From an uncultured bacterium (GTDB lineage: Bacteria > Cyanobacteriota > Vampirovibrionia > Gastranaerophilales > Gastranaerophilaceae), in assembly GCA_949294335.1 (NCBI GenBank), contig CASFGO010000018.1, positions 1 through 64,000 of the forward strand: DNA of 64,000 bases. The letters run 5' to 3'. The notes below the pieces were generated by a model. It did no database searches. It was not told the DNA's origin and worked only from the letters and a program-made list of their open reading frames with translations. Made by a program: the position numbers and the translations under genes. Shown here piece by piece: positions 39,972 to 49,570 of this stretch (position 1 is its first letter; every line of letters begins with the position of its first letter).

Positions 39972-42900
39972 TTATATTTCGCCTATTGTTGTTGATGTAT
40001 CAAAGAAATTGATATTTAATAATTCAGAATCGATATCAGAAAGAGTTCTTTTTGGAGCTGCTTTTCTCATATCATCTAAATCTGTCATTAAATCAACTTC
40101 TACGCCATCTTTCTTAGCAACAGTAATGTCTAAACCTATACTTTGAAGTTCTCTTACTAATACCTTGAATGATTCAGGAATACCAGGTCTTGGGATGTTG
40201 TCTCCCTTAACGATTGATTCGTAAGCTCTGTTTCTTCCGTTTACATCATCGGATTTAATTGTAAGCATTTCTTGTAAAGTATATGCTGCACCATAAGCTT
40301 CAAGTGCCCAAACTTCCATTTCTCCGAATCTTTGACCACCGAATTGTGCTTTACCACCTAATGGTTGTTGTGTAACTAATGAGTAAGGTCCTGTACTTCT
40401 TGCGTGAATCTTATCATCTACAAGGTGAACAAGTTTCAAGATGTATGATAAACCTACTGCAACTGGTCTATCAAATCTTTCACCTGTACGACCATCTATT
40501 AGATAAACTTTACCGTCTTCTCTTACCCAATCGCAACCAGATTCTTTAATACCTCTTAGTAATTCGCCTCTTGTTACGATTTCTGATTGGTTTTCACCGT
40601 ATCTTTCATCGAAAGAAGGTGCTTCGTAATGCTCGCCTGTCAAGTATGCTGCTAAACCTAGTAAACATTCATATGTTTGACCAACGTTCATACGAGAAGG
40701 TACACCTAGTGGGTTTAACACGATATCTACTGGAGTACCGTCTGGTAAGAATGGCATATCCTCTTTTGGAAGAATTCTTGAAACGATACCTTTGTTTCCG
40801 TGTCTACCTGATAATTTATCACCTACAGATACTTTACGTTTTTGAGCAATGTAAACTCTGATTACTGTATTTGCTCCTGGAGGTAATTCATCACCTTTTT
40901 CTCTGTCGAATACTTTTACGTCAAGTACTCTACCACCTTCTCCGTGAGGTACACGAAGTGAATTATCTTTTACATCTCTTGCTTTTTCTGCGAAGATTGC
41001 TCTCAATAATTTTTCTTCCGGTGGATGTTCTGATTCACCTTTTGGTGTAACTTTACCAACTAATATATCATCTGCATAAACTCTTGCACCAATACGAACA
41101 ATACCACGTTCATCCAAATGTCTTAATGCATCTTCTGATACGTTTGGAATTTCACGAGTGATTTCTTCTGGTCCAAGTTTTGTTTGTCTTGCATCTATTT
41201 CTAATTTTTCGATGTGTAATGATGTAAAGATATCATCGTGTACACAACGTTCTGATAGTAAAATCGCATCCTCGAAGTTATATCCTTCCCAAGGCATATA
41301 TGCTACTAAAATGTTTTTACCTAATGATAACTCCCCACAACTTGTTGAAGCACCATCAGCAATTACATCTCCTGCATATACCTTGTCACCTTCGTGAACG
41401 ATAGGTCTTTGGTTAATACAAGTATCTTGGTTTGATCTTACATATTTCATTAATGTATATAAGTGAGCTTTTCCATGAATATCACGAATAACAATTTCTT
41501 CACCTACTACACGTTCTACTGTACCATCAACTTGTGATACAACTACCATACCTGAGTCTTTTGCAGCTCTTGCTTCTAAGCCAGTACCAACAACAGGTCT
41601 TTCTGTTATTAATAATGGAACGGCTTGACGTTGCATGTTTGAACCCATCAATGCACGGTTAGCATCGTCGTGTTCGATGAATGGAATTACTGATGTCGCA
41701 ACTGAGATAATTTGAATTGGACAAACCCCAACATAGTCAACTTTTGATGCTTCACACATTGTAAATTCTGAACGATAACGTACAGGTACTTGTGCTTCTT
41801 TGATTGTATTATCTTTGTTTAATTTGATATCTGCAGGAGCACAACGGAAGTTTTCATCTTCGTCAGCTGTCATATAAACAACTTCTTCTGTAACCTTACC
41901 ATCTTTAACTACAAAGAATGGAGATTCAATGAATCCATATTCGTTAACTCTTGCGTGAGTTGCTAATGAACCAATCAAACCTGCGTTAGGTCCTTCTGGT
42001 GTTTCTACAGGACATATACGACCGTAGTGAGATGGGTGGATGTCACGAACTGCGAAACCAGCTCTTTCCCTTTGTAAACCTCCAGGTCCTAAAGCTGAAA
42101 TACGACGTTTGTGTGTTAATTCAGCTAATGGGTTTGTTTGATCCATGAACTGTGATAACTGTGAACTACCAAAGAATTCCTTCAATGAAGCAACCAATGG
42201 TTTTGTATTTAATAAGTTCAATGGTGTTAATGTTTCTGAATCTTGAAGAGTCATTCTTTCTTTAACGATTCTTTCAATTCTTGATAAACCAACTCTGAAT
42301 TGGTTTTGTAATAATTCACCAACTGAACGAATTCTTCTGTTTCCTAAGTGATCGATATCATCTAATGTTCCTTCATCATATGTTAAGTTGATTAAGTACT
42401 CAATAGATGCAACAATATCTTGAACTGTTAATGTTCTTTGGTTCTTAGATATATTTAAGTTTAATTTTTTGTTTAATTTGTAACGACCAACACGTCCGAT
42501 ATCATATTTCTTTTCATCAAAGAAACGTGATTCTAAGATTTGACGTCCACCTGCAGCTGATGCAGGATCTCCTGGTCTTAATTTTTTGTATAAATCAATT
42601 AAAGCATCATCAGTTGTTTCTGTTGTATCTTTATCCAATGTTTTCTTTAAGAAATCAAAGTGAGTGAATAAAGATTCCATTTCATTAACTGTAATACCCA
42701 TTGCTTTTAATACAGTTGTTGCTAAGATTTTTCTGTTTTTGTCTATCTTCATATAGATTAAATCGTTAGCATCTGTTTCAATCTTCAACCATGCACCACG
42801 GTTTGGAATCATAGTTGCGTTGTATAAACGTTTTCCTGTTGGAGATACTTCTCTTTTGAAGTAAACCCCTGGGGAACGAACGATTTGAGAAACGATTACA

Positions 42901-43289
42901 CGTTCTGCACCGTTTACAATGAATGTACCTTTGTCAGTCATTGTAGGGATATCACCGATATAAACTTCTTGTTCTTTTATTTCACCACTATCACGGTTAA
43001 CTAAACGAACCATTACACGAAGCTGTTTAGCATAAGTAGCATCGTGTATTCTAGCTTCTTCGATTGTATATTTAGCATTGTCAAATGTGTAGTTTGGTAA
43101 GAAATGTAATTCCAAACGTCCTGTATAGTCTTTAACAGGGCTAAATGCTAATAACTCCTCTTTCAATCCTTCCTTTAGGAACCATTCAAAAGATTTCTTT
43201 TGAATGTCAATTAAGTCAGGCAAATAATCCAATTTGGTAGCTGGGATACCCATTGGAGTGACTCTTTTTGCATTTTTTGTTGTCGACAT
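39972..43289 (-). CDS. rpoB: RNA polymerase beta subunit
   Basis: The 1105-residue protein matches the beta subunit throughout, including [24 protein letters not shown] of the rifampicin-binding region, [13 protein letters not shown], and the C-terminal [25 protein letters not shown]. Its length is typical of cyanobacterial RpoB. GAGG precedes the ATG. It heads the rpoB-rpoC1-rpoC2 operon and has a long leader of about 260 nt. rplJ and rplL are not upstream. Confidence 0.97.
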   Translation of the reverse strand: MSTTKNAKRVTPMGIPATKLDYLPDLIDIQKKSFEWFLKEGLKEELLAFSPVKDYTGRLELHFLPNYTFDNAKYTIEEARIHDATYAKQLRVMVRLVNRDSGEIKEQEVYIGDIPTMTDKGTFIVNGAERVIVSQIVRSPGVYFKREVSPTGKRLYNATMIPNRGAWLKIETDANDLIYMKIDKNRKILATTVLKAMGITVNEMESLFTHFDFLKKTLDKDTTETTDDALIDLYKKLRPGDPASAAGGRQILESRFFDEKKYDIGRVGRYKLNKKLNLNISKNQRTLTVQDIVASIEYLINLTYDEGTLDDIDHLGNRRIRSVGELLQNQFRVGLSRIERIVKERMTLQDSETLTPLNLLNTKPLVASLKEFFGSSQLSQFMDQTNPLAELTHKRRISALGPGGLQRERAGFAVRDIHPSHYGRICPVETPEGPNAGLIGSLATHARVNEYGFIESPFFVVKDGKVTEEVVYMTADEDENFRCAPADIKLNKDNTIKEAQVPVRYRSEFTMCEASKVDYVGVCPIQIISVATSVIPFIEHDDANRALMGSNMQRQAVPLLITERPVVGTGLEARAAKDSGMVVVSQVDGTVERVVGEEIVIRDIHGKAHLYTLMKYVRSNQDTCINQRPIVHEGDKVYAGDVIADGASTSCGELSLGKNILVAYMPWEGYNFEDAILLSERCVHDDIFTSLHIEKLEIDARQTKLGPEEITREIPNVSEDALRHLDERGIVRIGARVYADDILVGKVTPKGESEHPPEEKLLRAIFAEKARDVKDNSLRVPHGEGGRVLDVKVFDREKGDELPPGANTVIRVYIAQKRKVSVGDKLSGRHGNKGIVSRILPKEDMPFLPDGTPVDIVLNPLGVPSRMNVGQTYECLLGLAAYLTGEHYEAPSFDERYGENQSEIVTRGELLRGIKESGCDWVREDGKVYLIDGRTGERFDRPVAVGLSYILKLVHLVDDKIHARSTGPYSLVTQQPLGGKAQFGGQRFGEMEVWALEAYGAAYTLQEMLTIKSDDVNGRNRAYESIVKGDNIPRPGIPESFKVLVRELQSIGLDITVAKKDGVEVDLMTDLDDMRKAAPKRTLSDIDSELLNINFFDTSTTIGEI

Positions 43290-43391
43290 TAATTTACCTC
43301 GTCTGTTCTATATATGTACGTACTATAAAAATTTTGGTTAATATAGGCTGTTTCGCTGTATTAATGAGCCTCTTACACTACATTTACCATT

Positions 43392-43418
43392 CAAAGCGTG
43401 ACAATACCCCACACTTTG
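43392..43418 (-). promoter_or_regulatory. hairpin in the rpoB leader RNA
   Basis: On the - strand CAAAGTGTG and CACGCTTTG can form a 9-bp stem with one G-U pair and a 9-nt loop, about 100 nt before the rpoB start and within the predicted leader. No U-run follows, so it is not a simple terminator. The rest of the gene-free stretch 43290-43671 holds the leader, the rpoB promoter and the upstream region of the next + strand gene. Confidence 0.45.
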
Positions 43419-43556
43419 AGCATGTTACAATATCGTACTACTTCAAGCATCATAGTCAAGCAGAATAAAGGCATGCAAAACAATTATTCTTAATAATTGT
43501 TAATAAAAAATTTCTGCTTTAACACCTTATAAAATATTTCTTAATTTGTGCTATAC

Positions 43557-43585
43557 ATAATACACTTTTTTCTAAAATTTTGCAA
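43557..43585 (-). promoter_or_regulatory. rpoB operon promoter
   Basis: On the - strand TTGCAA (43580-43585), a 17-nt spacer and TATTAT (43557-43562) form a good sigma70-type promoter. The predicted start near 43550 leaves a leader of about 260 nt before rpoB. Confidence 0.65.
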
Positions 43586-43671
43586 GGGGTTGGGTATATA
43601 AAACAGATAAATCATTTATAGGATTTTATTTGAACCCAAATATAATATATTAATTATGGATAAATTTATTC

Positions 43672-44514
43672 ATGGAAGCTAATAATATAAATAATTCGCA
43701 TAATGTTAACAATGTAGGATATAATTATACTCCTACAAATAATTCGCTTGTTCAAAATAATCAACAAGAACAGCTTCAGTTTGCGAATAATCAAAATACA
43801 TCAACTCCAATACATAGACTTAATGGTCTTGATTCTACTTTGTTAGAAAAAGAAGCATATCGTGATATTGATGATGATGCTTTTAAAATTGAATACAAAA
43901 TTGAAAAATATGAAAATGAAATAAAAATTTTAAATAAACAAATTGATAGTGCAAAAGCTTTAAATGATACTGAAAAAGTTGATATGCTTAATTTAAAAAA
44001 ACATTCTATTGAAAATAAACTAAAAGAATTATATGCAACCTATCAAGGTGATGATATAACAAGAAAGCTATCAAATAATATTACATCATTTGTTTCTCCT
44101 AAAAAAGGTTTTATTTCTAATATAAAAGAAAAAGCATCTAGTTTTGTTTCTGAAAAAATATTATCTAAAATTTCGAAAAGATTTAATTCCGGTAGAGATT
44201 TAAAAACAGCTCTTAATAAATTAGAGAATATAAATCAAAATGTAAATGAATTAATATCTCATCAAGCTCCTTATGGTGAAGCAGAAGAAAAATATGACCA
44301 ACTAACAAAATATTTAACTAAAGCTAACACAATTCAATATCAAGTATCTAGAGAATTATCGAAAGAGGGTTCTAAAATAAAGGGTAATCCTTTTGCAGAT
44401 CAAATTTCTAAAGAAAAATCAGAGGCTTTGGCTAAAAAAATGGCAAATGCTAATAGTAAAAAAGATACAGCTCAAAAAAATGCACTTAACTTAAATAACA
44501 ATCTTAAAGGGTAA
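43672..44514 (+). CDS. hypothetical coiled-coil protein with Asn-rich N-terminus
   Basis: The 280-residue protein starts with about 50 residues rich in Asn and Gln (MEANNINNSHNVNNVGYN), then forms coiled-coil helices at about 60-125 (EYKIEKYENEIKILNKQI) and charged helices to the end. It has no membrane segment or signal peptide. No Shine-Dalgarno is clear. It ends at a terminator 20 bp after the stop. No family is recognised; it could be a scaffold or secreted protein. Confidence 0.6.
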   Translation: MEANNINNSHNVNNVGYNYTPTNNSLVQNNQQEQLQFANNQNTSTPIHRLNGLDSTLLEKEAYRDIDDDAFKIEYKIEKYENEIKILNKQIDSAKALNDTEKVDMLNLKKHSIENKLKELYATYQGDDITRKLSNNITSFVSPKKGFISNIKEKASSFVSEKILSKISKRFNSGRDLKTALNKLENINQNVNELISHQAPYGEAEEKYDQLTKYLTKANTIQYQVSRELSKEGSKIKGNPFADQISKEKSEALAKKMANANSKKDTAQKNALNLNNNLKG

Positions 44515-44533
44515 ATTAAAAAAATAAATAATA

Positions 44534-44558
44534 AAAAAGCGAGATAAACTCGCTTTTT
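44534..44558 (+). terminator. intrinsic terminator, probably bidirectional
   Basis: A 10-bp perfect stem (AAAAAGCGAG / CTCGCTTTTT) with loop ATAAA lies between the coiled-coil gene and the convergent small gene at 44557-44748. Confidence 0.8.
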
Positions 44559-44748
44559 ATTTAACATCTTGTTTGATTATTATTAGATTATTGATTATTT
44601 TCATCGCAACCGTTGGAAGAACTACATGTTCTAAACCATCTGCAATTGACAAAATTCCACCTGCTTTTAATGTTACATCTTCTCCTTTGTATTGAAAAGT
44701 GTATTCAGTATCTCTATCAGATCTGATTGTTATTTGATTTTCTGCCAT
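44557..44748 (-). CDS. hypothetical small protein
   Basis: The 63-residue protein begins MAENQITIRSDRDTEYTFQYK and is probably a small all-beta domain (VTLKAGGILSIADGLEHVVLP). GGGGAT lies before the ATG. It sits downstream of rpsR but behind that gene's terminator. No known family is recognised, and its short length limits confidence. Confidence 0.55.
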   Translation of the reverse strand: MAENQITIRSDRDTEYTFQYKGEDVTLKAGGILSIADGLEHVVLPTVAMKIINNLIIIKQDVK

Positions 44749-44768
44749 AATATCCCCTTTTCATAAAA

Positions 44769-44804
44769 TTACACCAAAGACAGTATAAACTATCTTTGGT
44801 GTAA
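44769..44804 (-). terminator. terminator after rpsR
   Basis: A 12-bp perfect stem (TTACACCAAAGA / TCTTTGGTGTAA) with a 12-nt loop lies 13 bp beyond the rpsR stop. It ends the rpsF-ssb-rpsR transcript. Confidence 0.7.
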
Positions 44805-44817
44805 TTAAATCCTCTAG

Positions 44818-45051
44818 TTAGTCAAAAACGTATCCAATGATAGCTGCTTCTCTAGCTTGTTTTACAGCTTTAGCAATCATTCTTTGGTGTTTTGCACAGT
44901 TACCTGTAACACGTCTAGGTATAATTTTTCCTGCTTCTGTTAAATATCTTTTTAACTTAGCAGCATCTTTATAATCGATACTTTCAACGTGATCTGCACA
45001 GAAACTGCAACTTTTACGTTTTTTTCTATCTTGTGCGTCTTGTCTTGCCAT
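44818..45051 (-). CDS. rpsR: 30S ribosomal protein S18
   Basis: The 77-residue protein matches S18: KKRKSCSFCADHVESIDYKD, LKRYLTEAGKIIPRRVTGNCAKHQRMIAKAVKQAREAA. It keeps Cys residues in the zinc-type arrangement. It is the third gene of rpsF-ssb-rpsR, a widely conserved operon. Confidence 0.96.
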   Translation of the reverse strand: MARQDAQDRKKRKSCSFCADHVESIDYKDAAKLKRYLTEAGKIIPRRVTGNCAKHQRMIAKAVKQAREAAIIGYVFD

Positions 45052-45111
45052 TGTTTTGTTTGCCTTTCTAGCCTTATATTAATTTATTTACTATTATTGT
45101 TCTATTTACCC

Positions 45112-45507
45112 CTAGAATGGGATTTCTTCTTCTCCAATGAGTTCTTCAGAAAATTCTTCCTCTGCAAATTTAGAAATTTCACCACTTGATTGAGGTTGAG
45201 AATATCCTGAAGTTTCACCCATTCTTTCGATTGAATTTGCGTCTATTTCATAAATCTTACGCTCAGTACCGTCTTCCATTTTAGCATTGGTAGTTTGAAG
45301 TCTACCTTCTACTAAAATTTTGTCACCTTTTGAAATGCTTTCTAATACTGGTTCTAATAATGTTCTTGTTGATAAAACACGAATTAATGTTTCTTCTCTA
45401 TCTCCAATATTTAATATTAAAGAATAAACTGCAACATTATTTTGAGTGAAACGTTTCTCAGGTGCTCTAAAAACTGTACCTGTAACAACAGATTTTGCTA
45501 TAGTCAT
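45112..45507 (-). CDS. ssb: single-stranded DNA-binding protein
   Basis: The 131-residue protein has an OB fold of about 100 residues (VVTGTVFRAPEKRFTQNNVAVYSLILNIGD, GDKILVEGRLQTT) and an acidic C-terminal tail ending GEEEIPF. That tail is the usual protein-interaction tip of bacterial SSB. It lies 3 bp after rpsF and before rpsR. Confidence 0.92.
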   Translation of the reverse strand: MTIAKSVVTGTVFRAPEKRFTQNNVAVYSLILNIGDREETLIRVLSTRTLLEPVLESISKGDKILVEGRLQTTNAKMEDGTERKIYEIDANSIERMGETSGYSQPQSSGEISKFAEEEFSEELIGEEEIPF

Positions 45508-45510
45508 TGA

Positions 45511-45813
45511 TTAAACCTCTTGAGCAACTTTTTCACAAGTCATAAACATTGTTCTTAAAATATTGTCATTTAATTTTAATTGTCTTTTTAAATCAGCAAC
45601 TTTTGATTCATCTAATGATAAAATAAAGTTTGCAAAGAAACCATCTCTAAAATTATTGATTTCATAAGCTAATTTTTTACGACCCATTTTATCAACAGAT
45701 GATACTGAACCTTCTAATGCTTCAATATCAGAAGTTAATTTTGCAACTAATTTATCAATTTCTTCTGCATCTGTGTTTGGTTTGTACACAACTAATAATT
45801 CATATTGTTTCAT
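45511..45813 (-). CDS. rpsF: 30S ribosomal protein S6
   Basis: The 100-residue protein matches S6: YELLVVYKPNTDAEEID at the start and DKMGRKKLAYEINNFRDGFFANFIL in the middle. GGAG precedes the ATG. It is the first gene of the rpsF-ssb-rpsR operon, and S6 pairs with S18 in the 30S subunit. Confidence 0.95.
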   Translation of the reverse strand: MKQYELLVVYKPNTDAEEIDKLVAKLTSDIEALEGSVSSVDKMGRKKLAYEINNFRDGFFANFILSLDESKVADLKRQLKLNDNILRTMFMTCEKVAQEV

Positions 45814-45868
45814 GTTTATAATTCTCCTTATACTATTTATATTTTAAATAGTATCATAAACATAATAA

Positions 45869-46717
45869 TTACAATATGTATTCGCCATAAAAATTATAAT
45901 CTGCAGGTCCAATTAAATATATATCGCTATTTTTATCAAGGTGGTATGCAGACCAGTCAACGGTTACAACCCCACCAAGTAAATTTACTTTTACTTTACA
46001 GTCTGTTAAGTTATTTAAAACTCCAGCAACAACTGAGGCACATGCTCCTGTTCCGCAAGCAAGAGTTATCCCGCAACCTCGTTCATAAACGCAAAAATCA
46101 ATTTCTTCTCTTGATAGTACATTTACAAACTCTACATTAGTTTTTTCTGGGAAAATATGATTACATTCTATATATGGACCATAAGTTGATGCCATATCAT
46201 AGACATCTTCATTAGTAAATATTACACAATGTGGATTACCCATTGATATTGCATTTGCTTTAAATACCCTGTCTTTAGCTTCTATCTCAAAATTTAAAAT
46301 ATTTTCTCCTTCAAATGGAATAAGTTCTGGAGTTAAGATTGGTTTTGACATATTTACACTAACTAGACCACAATCTAATACTTCAGGTTCTATAACTCCT
46401 GCACCTGTCATAACTGTAAAATGCTTTTTATCAACTAAACCATTATCCACAACATATTTAGCAAAGCATCTCATTCCATTTCCACACATTTGTGCTGTAG
46501 AACCATCTGAGTTATAAAATATCCATTCAATATCTGTTGTTCTTGGGCTTGGAAGATGAGGAATAATAAGACCATCAGCTCCAACTCCAAAATTTCTGTC
46601 GCAAACTTTTCTTGCTAATTCATCATAAGGTAATTTATATTTATCTGCTTCATCTTTATCTATTATTATAAAGTCATTTCCGCAACCATTCATTTTTGTG
46701 ACTTTAATTGTATCCAT
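45869..46717 (-). CDS. dapF: diaminopimelate epimerase
   Basis: The 282-residue protein has both catalytic cysteine motifs: CGNGMRCFAKY and ACGTGACAS. It starts KVTKMNGCGNDFIIID, as DapF usually does. It converts LL- to meso-diaminopimelate for lysine and peptidoglycan synthesis. AGGAG lies 8-9 nt before the ATG. Confidence 0.95.
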   Translation of the reverse strand: MDTIKVTKMNGCGNDFIIIDKDEADKYKLPYDELARKVCDRNFGVGADGLIIPHLPSPRTTDIEWIFYNSDGSTAQMCGNGMRCFAKYVVDNGLVDKKHFTVMTGAGVIEPEVLDCGLVSVNMSKPILTPELIPFEGENILNFEIEAKDRVFKANAISMGNPHCVIFTNEDVYDMASTYGPYIECNHIFPEKTNVEFVNVLSREEIDFCVYERGCGITLACGTGACASVVAGVLNNLTDCKVKVNLLGGVVTVDWSAYHLDKNSDIYLIGPADYNFYGEYIL

Positions 46718-46741
46718 TTATTTTTCTCCTCTTTGATTCAA

Positions 46742-47089
46742 TTATACTGTAATCAAAGAAAATCTTCGATTAATAATTTCATGTTTGTCATCAAATAATG
46801 AAATATCATTTGGGTATATTTTTACAAAATTATCATATTTCATTATGTAAATTGATGCTAGTATTTTTTCGTTTGTATTTATCAATGAAACAGGTCTTTC
46901 AAGATGTAATTTTTCAAATATTCTGAAGAATTTATTGGAACATGTTTCAACAATGCTTAGATCAAATGCAACTTTTTTATCTCTAGGCATTGATTTGTAT
47001 GCAACCCCAAGAAAATCAGCCATTTCTGGGGTTATTTCGTGACAGTCTGGATTTAGGATGTAATGTGATTCAGTTGAATAAATTTTCAT
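46742..47089 (-). CDS. STAS-like domain protein (tentative)
   Basis: The 115-residue protein has the strand-helix pattern of a STAS domain: VAFDLSIVETCSNKFFRIFEKL in the position of the conserved phosphorylation loop, and a C-terminal VKIYPNDISLFDDK. The sequence match is loose and the exact phosphoacceptor Ser/Thr is uncertain. A TAAAAT box lies 6 nt before the ATG. It is upstream of dapF on the same strand with a 24-bp gap. Confidence 0.5.
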   Translation of the reverse strand: MKIYSTESHYILNPDCHEITPEMADFLGVAYKSMPRDKKVAFDLSIVETCSNKFFRIFEKLHLERPVSLINTNEKILASIYIMKYDNFVKIYPNDISLFDDKHEIINRRFSLITV

Positions 47090-47228
47090 ATTATTATTTT
47101 AACAATTTATTGAAATATTATAATTATCCTAAATTATGAATATTGTATAACTAAAGTTTGATTCTTTACAATTTGATGCAAAATAATAAATTCTGTTATA
47201 ATTAATTTTGAAATCTTAGGGAGAGTAT

Positions 47229-48476
47229 ATGATTTACAGTTTTATTTCAACAATATTATTTATAATAATTTTACCATTTTGGTTTTTAATAAGTCTTATT
47301 AATCCTAAATTAGGTTATGGATTTTCTGAAAAATTAGGTTTTAATTTGGGAGAACCTCTAGTTAAAAAATCAATTGTTTTTTATGGAGTTTCTGTTGGTG
47401 AAATTTTAGCATTACAAAATTTGATTATAGAAACTAAAAAACAATTTCCTGATTATAATGTTGTTGTAACAACTGGAACTAAAACAGGTCAAGAAATGGC
47501 TAAGAAAAAATTAGAGGGTATTGCTGATTATATCACGTATTTCCCTTTTGATTTTCCTTTTTGTATAAATAATTTCATTAAAAAGGTAAATCCCAAAGTT
47601 ATAATTATTGCAGAGACTGAACTTTGGCCTAATATTGCATATTGCTCAGAAAAAAATAATATTCCATTATATATTGTTAATGGTAGAATGTCTGATAGAA
47701 CTTATGGTAGCTATAAAAAATTATCATTTTTCTTTAAGCCAATCCTTCAAAAATATACCAAAATACTCACACAATCTGACACTGATAATAATAAATTAAT
47801 TTCTATTGGCGCAAATCCAGATACAACAAAAATCATGGGAAATTTAAAATTTGATATTAATATAAATCTTGATAATTTTGTCCCAATAGAAAAAAATGAT
47901 GATGACAAAATTATAATTGCTGGAAGTACACATTCTGGAGAAGATGAAATAATTCTTGATGTATTTCAAGACATTTATAAATCTAATTCAAATATAAAAT
48001 TACTCATTGCTCCTAGACACCCTGAAAGAAATGATGCCGTGTATAACTTATGTTTAAAAACAGGATTAAAAGTAGGAAAACGTTCTAATAAAGATAATTT
48101 TATAAACAATGATATTATTCTTTTAGATACTTTAGGTGAACTTAGTAAAATGTATTCAATATGTGAATTTGCATTTATAGGTGGTAGTTTTAATAAAACA
48201 GGTGGTCATAATCCTCTTGAAGCTAATATATTTAATAAACCAGTGATTTCCGGTCCAAGTATAAATAATTTTAAAGATATTTATGCAATAATTACAAGAA
48301 CTAATGCGGGGGTTATTCTTAAAAATAAAGAAGAACTCATTATGCAAATGAATAAATTATTAAAAGATAAAGATTATTATAAAAATGCTTGTGATGACTG
48401 TATATTAGTATTTGAACAAAACAAAGGTGCAATGCATTTTGTAATAAATGAACTAAATAATTTAATCAATTCTTAA
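47229..48476 (+). CDS. waaA: 3-deoxy-D-manno-octulosonic acid transferase
   Basis: The 415-residue protein has one N-terminal membrane anchor, an N-terminal GT-B domain with VFYGVSVGEILAL and a C-terminal domain with AGSTHSGEDEIIL, LIAPRHPERND and FIGGSFNKTGGHNPLEA. It transfers Kdo onto lipid A at the inner membrane. Together with kdsA it shows that this organism makes Kdo-containing lipopolysaccharide. GGGAGAG precedes the ATG. It overlaps a convergent gene by 15 bp. Confidence 0.93.
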   Translation: MIYSFISTILFIIILPFWFLISLINPKLGYGFSEKLGFNLGEPLVKKSIVFYGVSVGEILALQNLIIETKKQFPDYNVVVTTGTKTGQEMAKKKLEGIADYITYFPFDFPFCINNFIKKVNPKVIIIAETELWPNIAYCSEKNNIPLYIVNGRMSDRTYGSYKKLSFFFKPILQKYTKILTQSDTDNNKLISIGANPDTTKIMGNLKFDININLDNFVPIEKNDDDKIIIAGSTHSGEDEIILDVFQDIYKSNSNIKLLIAPRHPERNDAVYNLCLKTGLKVGKRSNKDNFINNDIILLDTLGELSKMYSICEFAFIGGSFNKTGGHNPLEANIFNKPVISGPSINNFKDIYAIITRTNAGVILKNKEELIMQMNKLLKDKDYYKNACDDCILVFEQNKGAMHFVINELNNLINS

Positions 48477-48860
48477 TTCTTTTTCTAATATGTCAGGAGA
48501 TTTTGTTATTTCCTTTTTTATCTCTTGATATTCAAAAGCCGAGTTTGTGTCAGGTACAACATTAACCCACGTTAAACCTACGCTGTTAGGCGTTTCTCGT
48601 TTCTTTATATTGTTTTTAAGGTCTGTTGTGACTATATCTAATGCTCGCCATGTCTTTTCTTTTATATTGTATTCATTAAAGTAAAGAACAATTTCTTTAG
48701 TTTTTATTTCTTTTACCCAAGCTTTATATGTCCTATTTTTAGATGAATATCTAATAGAAGATTTATCTAAATATAGATTATTACCAATTTTAATCCACTC
48801 AGTAGCAAAGGTTGGTAAATTAATAGTAAACAATAATAATATAATTAATATTTTCTTCAT
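48462..48860 (-). CDS. secreted protein, surface-adhesin E-like
   Basis: The 132-residue protein has a signal peptide (MKKILIILLLFTINLPTFA, cleavage near 19) and a mature domain of strands starting EWIKIGNNLYLDKSSIRYSSKNRTYKAWVKEI. This resembles the small surface-adhesin E-like domain in which a short protein records a stress-like WxxI...D pattern. The identification is by pattern only. It converges on waaA with a 15-bp overlap. Confidence 0.6.
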   Translation of the reverse strand: MKKILIILLLFTINLPTFATEWIKIGNNLYLDKSSIRYSSKNRTYKAWVKEIKTKEIVLYFNEYNIKEKTWRALDIVTTDLKNNIKKRETPNSVGLTWVNVVPDTNSAFEYQEIKKEITKSPDILEKELRID

Positions 48861-48934
48861 AAAATGTAACGTACTACAAATTCAATAATAATACATCATA
48901 CATTTAATTGGGAGGTTAAAACTAAGTGTAATGC

Positions 48935-48963
48935 TTTACAAATATTCTAATTTTAGATATAAT
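48935..48963 (+). promoter_or_regulatory. rimP-nusA promoter
   Basis: TTTACA (48935-48940), a 17-nt spacer and a perfect TATAAT (48958-48963) make a near-consensus sigma70-type promoter. The predicted start is near 48970. Confidence 0.75.
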
Positions 48964-48976
48964 ACTCATATAGTTC

Positions 48977-49006
48977 AAAAAGGAACGGCTTAGCCCGTTC
49001 CTTTTT
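48977..49006 (+). terminator. terminator-like hairpin in the rimP-nusA leader, candidate attenuator
   Basis: A 12-bp perfect stem (AAAAAGGAACGG / CCGTTCCTTTTT) with a 6-nt loop and a U-run begins about 7 nt after the predicted transcription start. It lies between the promoter and the rimP Shine-Dalgarno (AGGAG, 49017-49021), so RNA polymerase must read through it to reach rimP. Confidence 0.65.
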
Positions 49007-49027
49007 TAATAAAGATAGGAGTGAGTT

Positions 49028-49510
49028 ATGAAACAAGATTTAAATAGACATGAAATTCTTGAAAAAATCACACCACTTATTGAAAATACAACAATGAGAT
49101 ATGATTTAATTCCTATTGAAATTGATTTTGCAAAAGAAAATCATCGTTGGTTCTTAAGAATTTTTCTATATTCTCATAAACGTCCTATCACTCTTGATGA
49201 TTGCGAAAATATCACAAGAAGTTTGAATGATTTTTTAGATGAAATAATTCCTGTTAAATATTATTTAGAAGTTTCATCTCCTGGATTAGAAAGAAAGTTT
49301 AAATCTGATAAAGAATTTCAAATTTTTAAAAATAAAAGAATTAGTTTAAAACTAAAACAACCTTTAGAAGGTGAAACAGAAAGAATTTTTAAAGGTGAAA
49401 TATTGGATTGGAGTGATACAGAAGGTCTAACATTCTTTAGATTTGATGATGGTCAAGAAATTCAAATTCCTAAATCAAATATTCAATCTGCAAAATTATA
49501 TGTGGATTAA
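49028..49510 (+). CDS. rimP: ribosome maturation factor RimP
   Basis: The 160-residue protein has the RimP core: NHRWFLRIFLYSHKRPITLDDCENITRSLNDFLD and YYLEVSSPGLERKFKSDKEFQIFKNKRISLKLKQP, followed by an Sm-like C-terminal domain ending in IPKSNIQSAKL. It assists 30S subunit assembly. It precedes nusA, as in most bacteria. Confidence 0.95.
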   Translation: MKQDLNRHEILEKITPLIENTTMRYDLIPIEIDFAKENHRWFLRIFLYSHKRPITLDDCENITRSLNDFLDEIIPVKYYLEVSSPGLERKFKSDKEFQIFKNKRISLKLKQPLEGETERIFKGEILDWSDTEGLTFFRFDDGQEIQIPKSNIQSAKLYVD

Positions 49511-49570
49511 TGAAAAATCTAAAATAGAATTAAAAAGTAAACATTATATAATACAAGAAAGGATATAATA

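Noticed and set aside
43268..43468. A 66-codon + strand frame before rpoB
   Set aside because: It is antisense to the rpoB leader and start, with no Shine-Dalgarno and no recognisable sequence.
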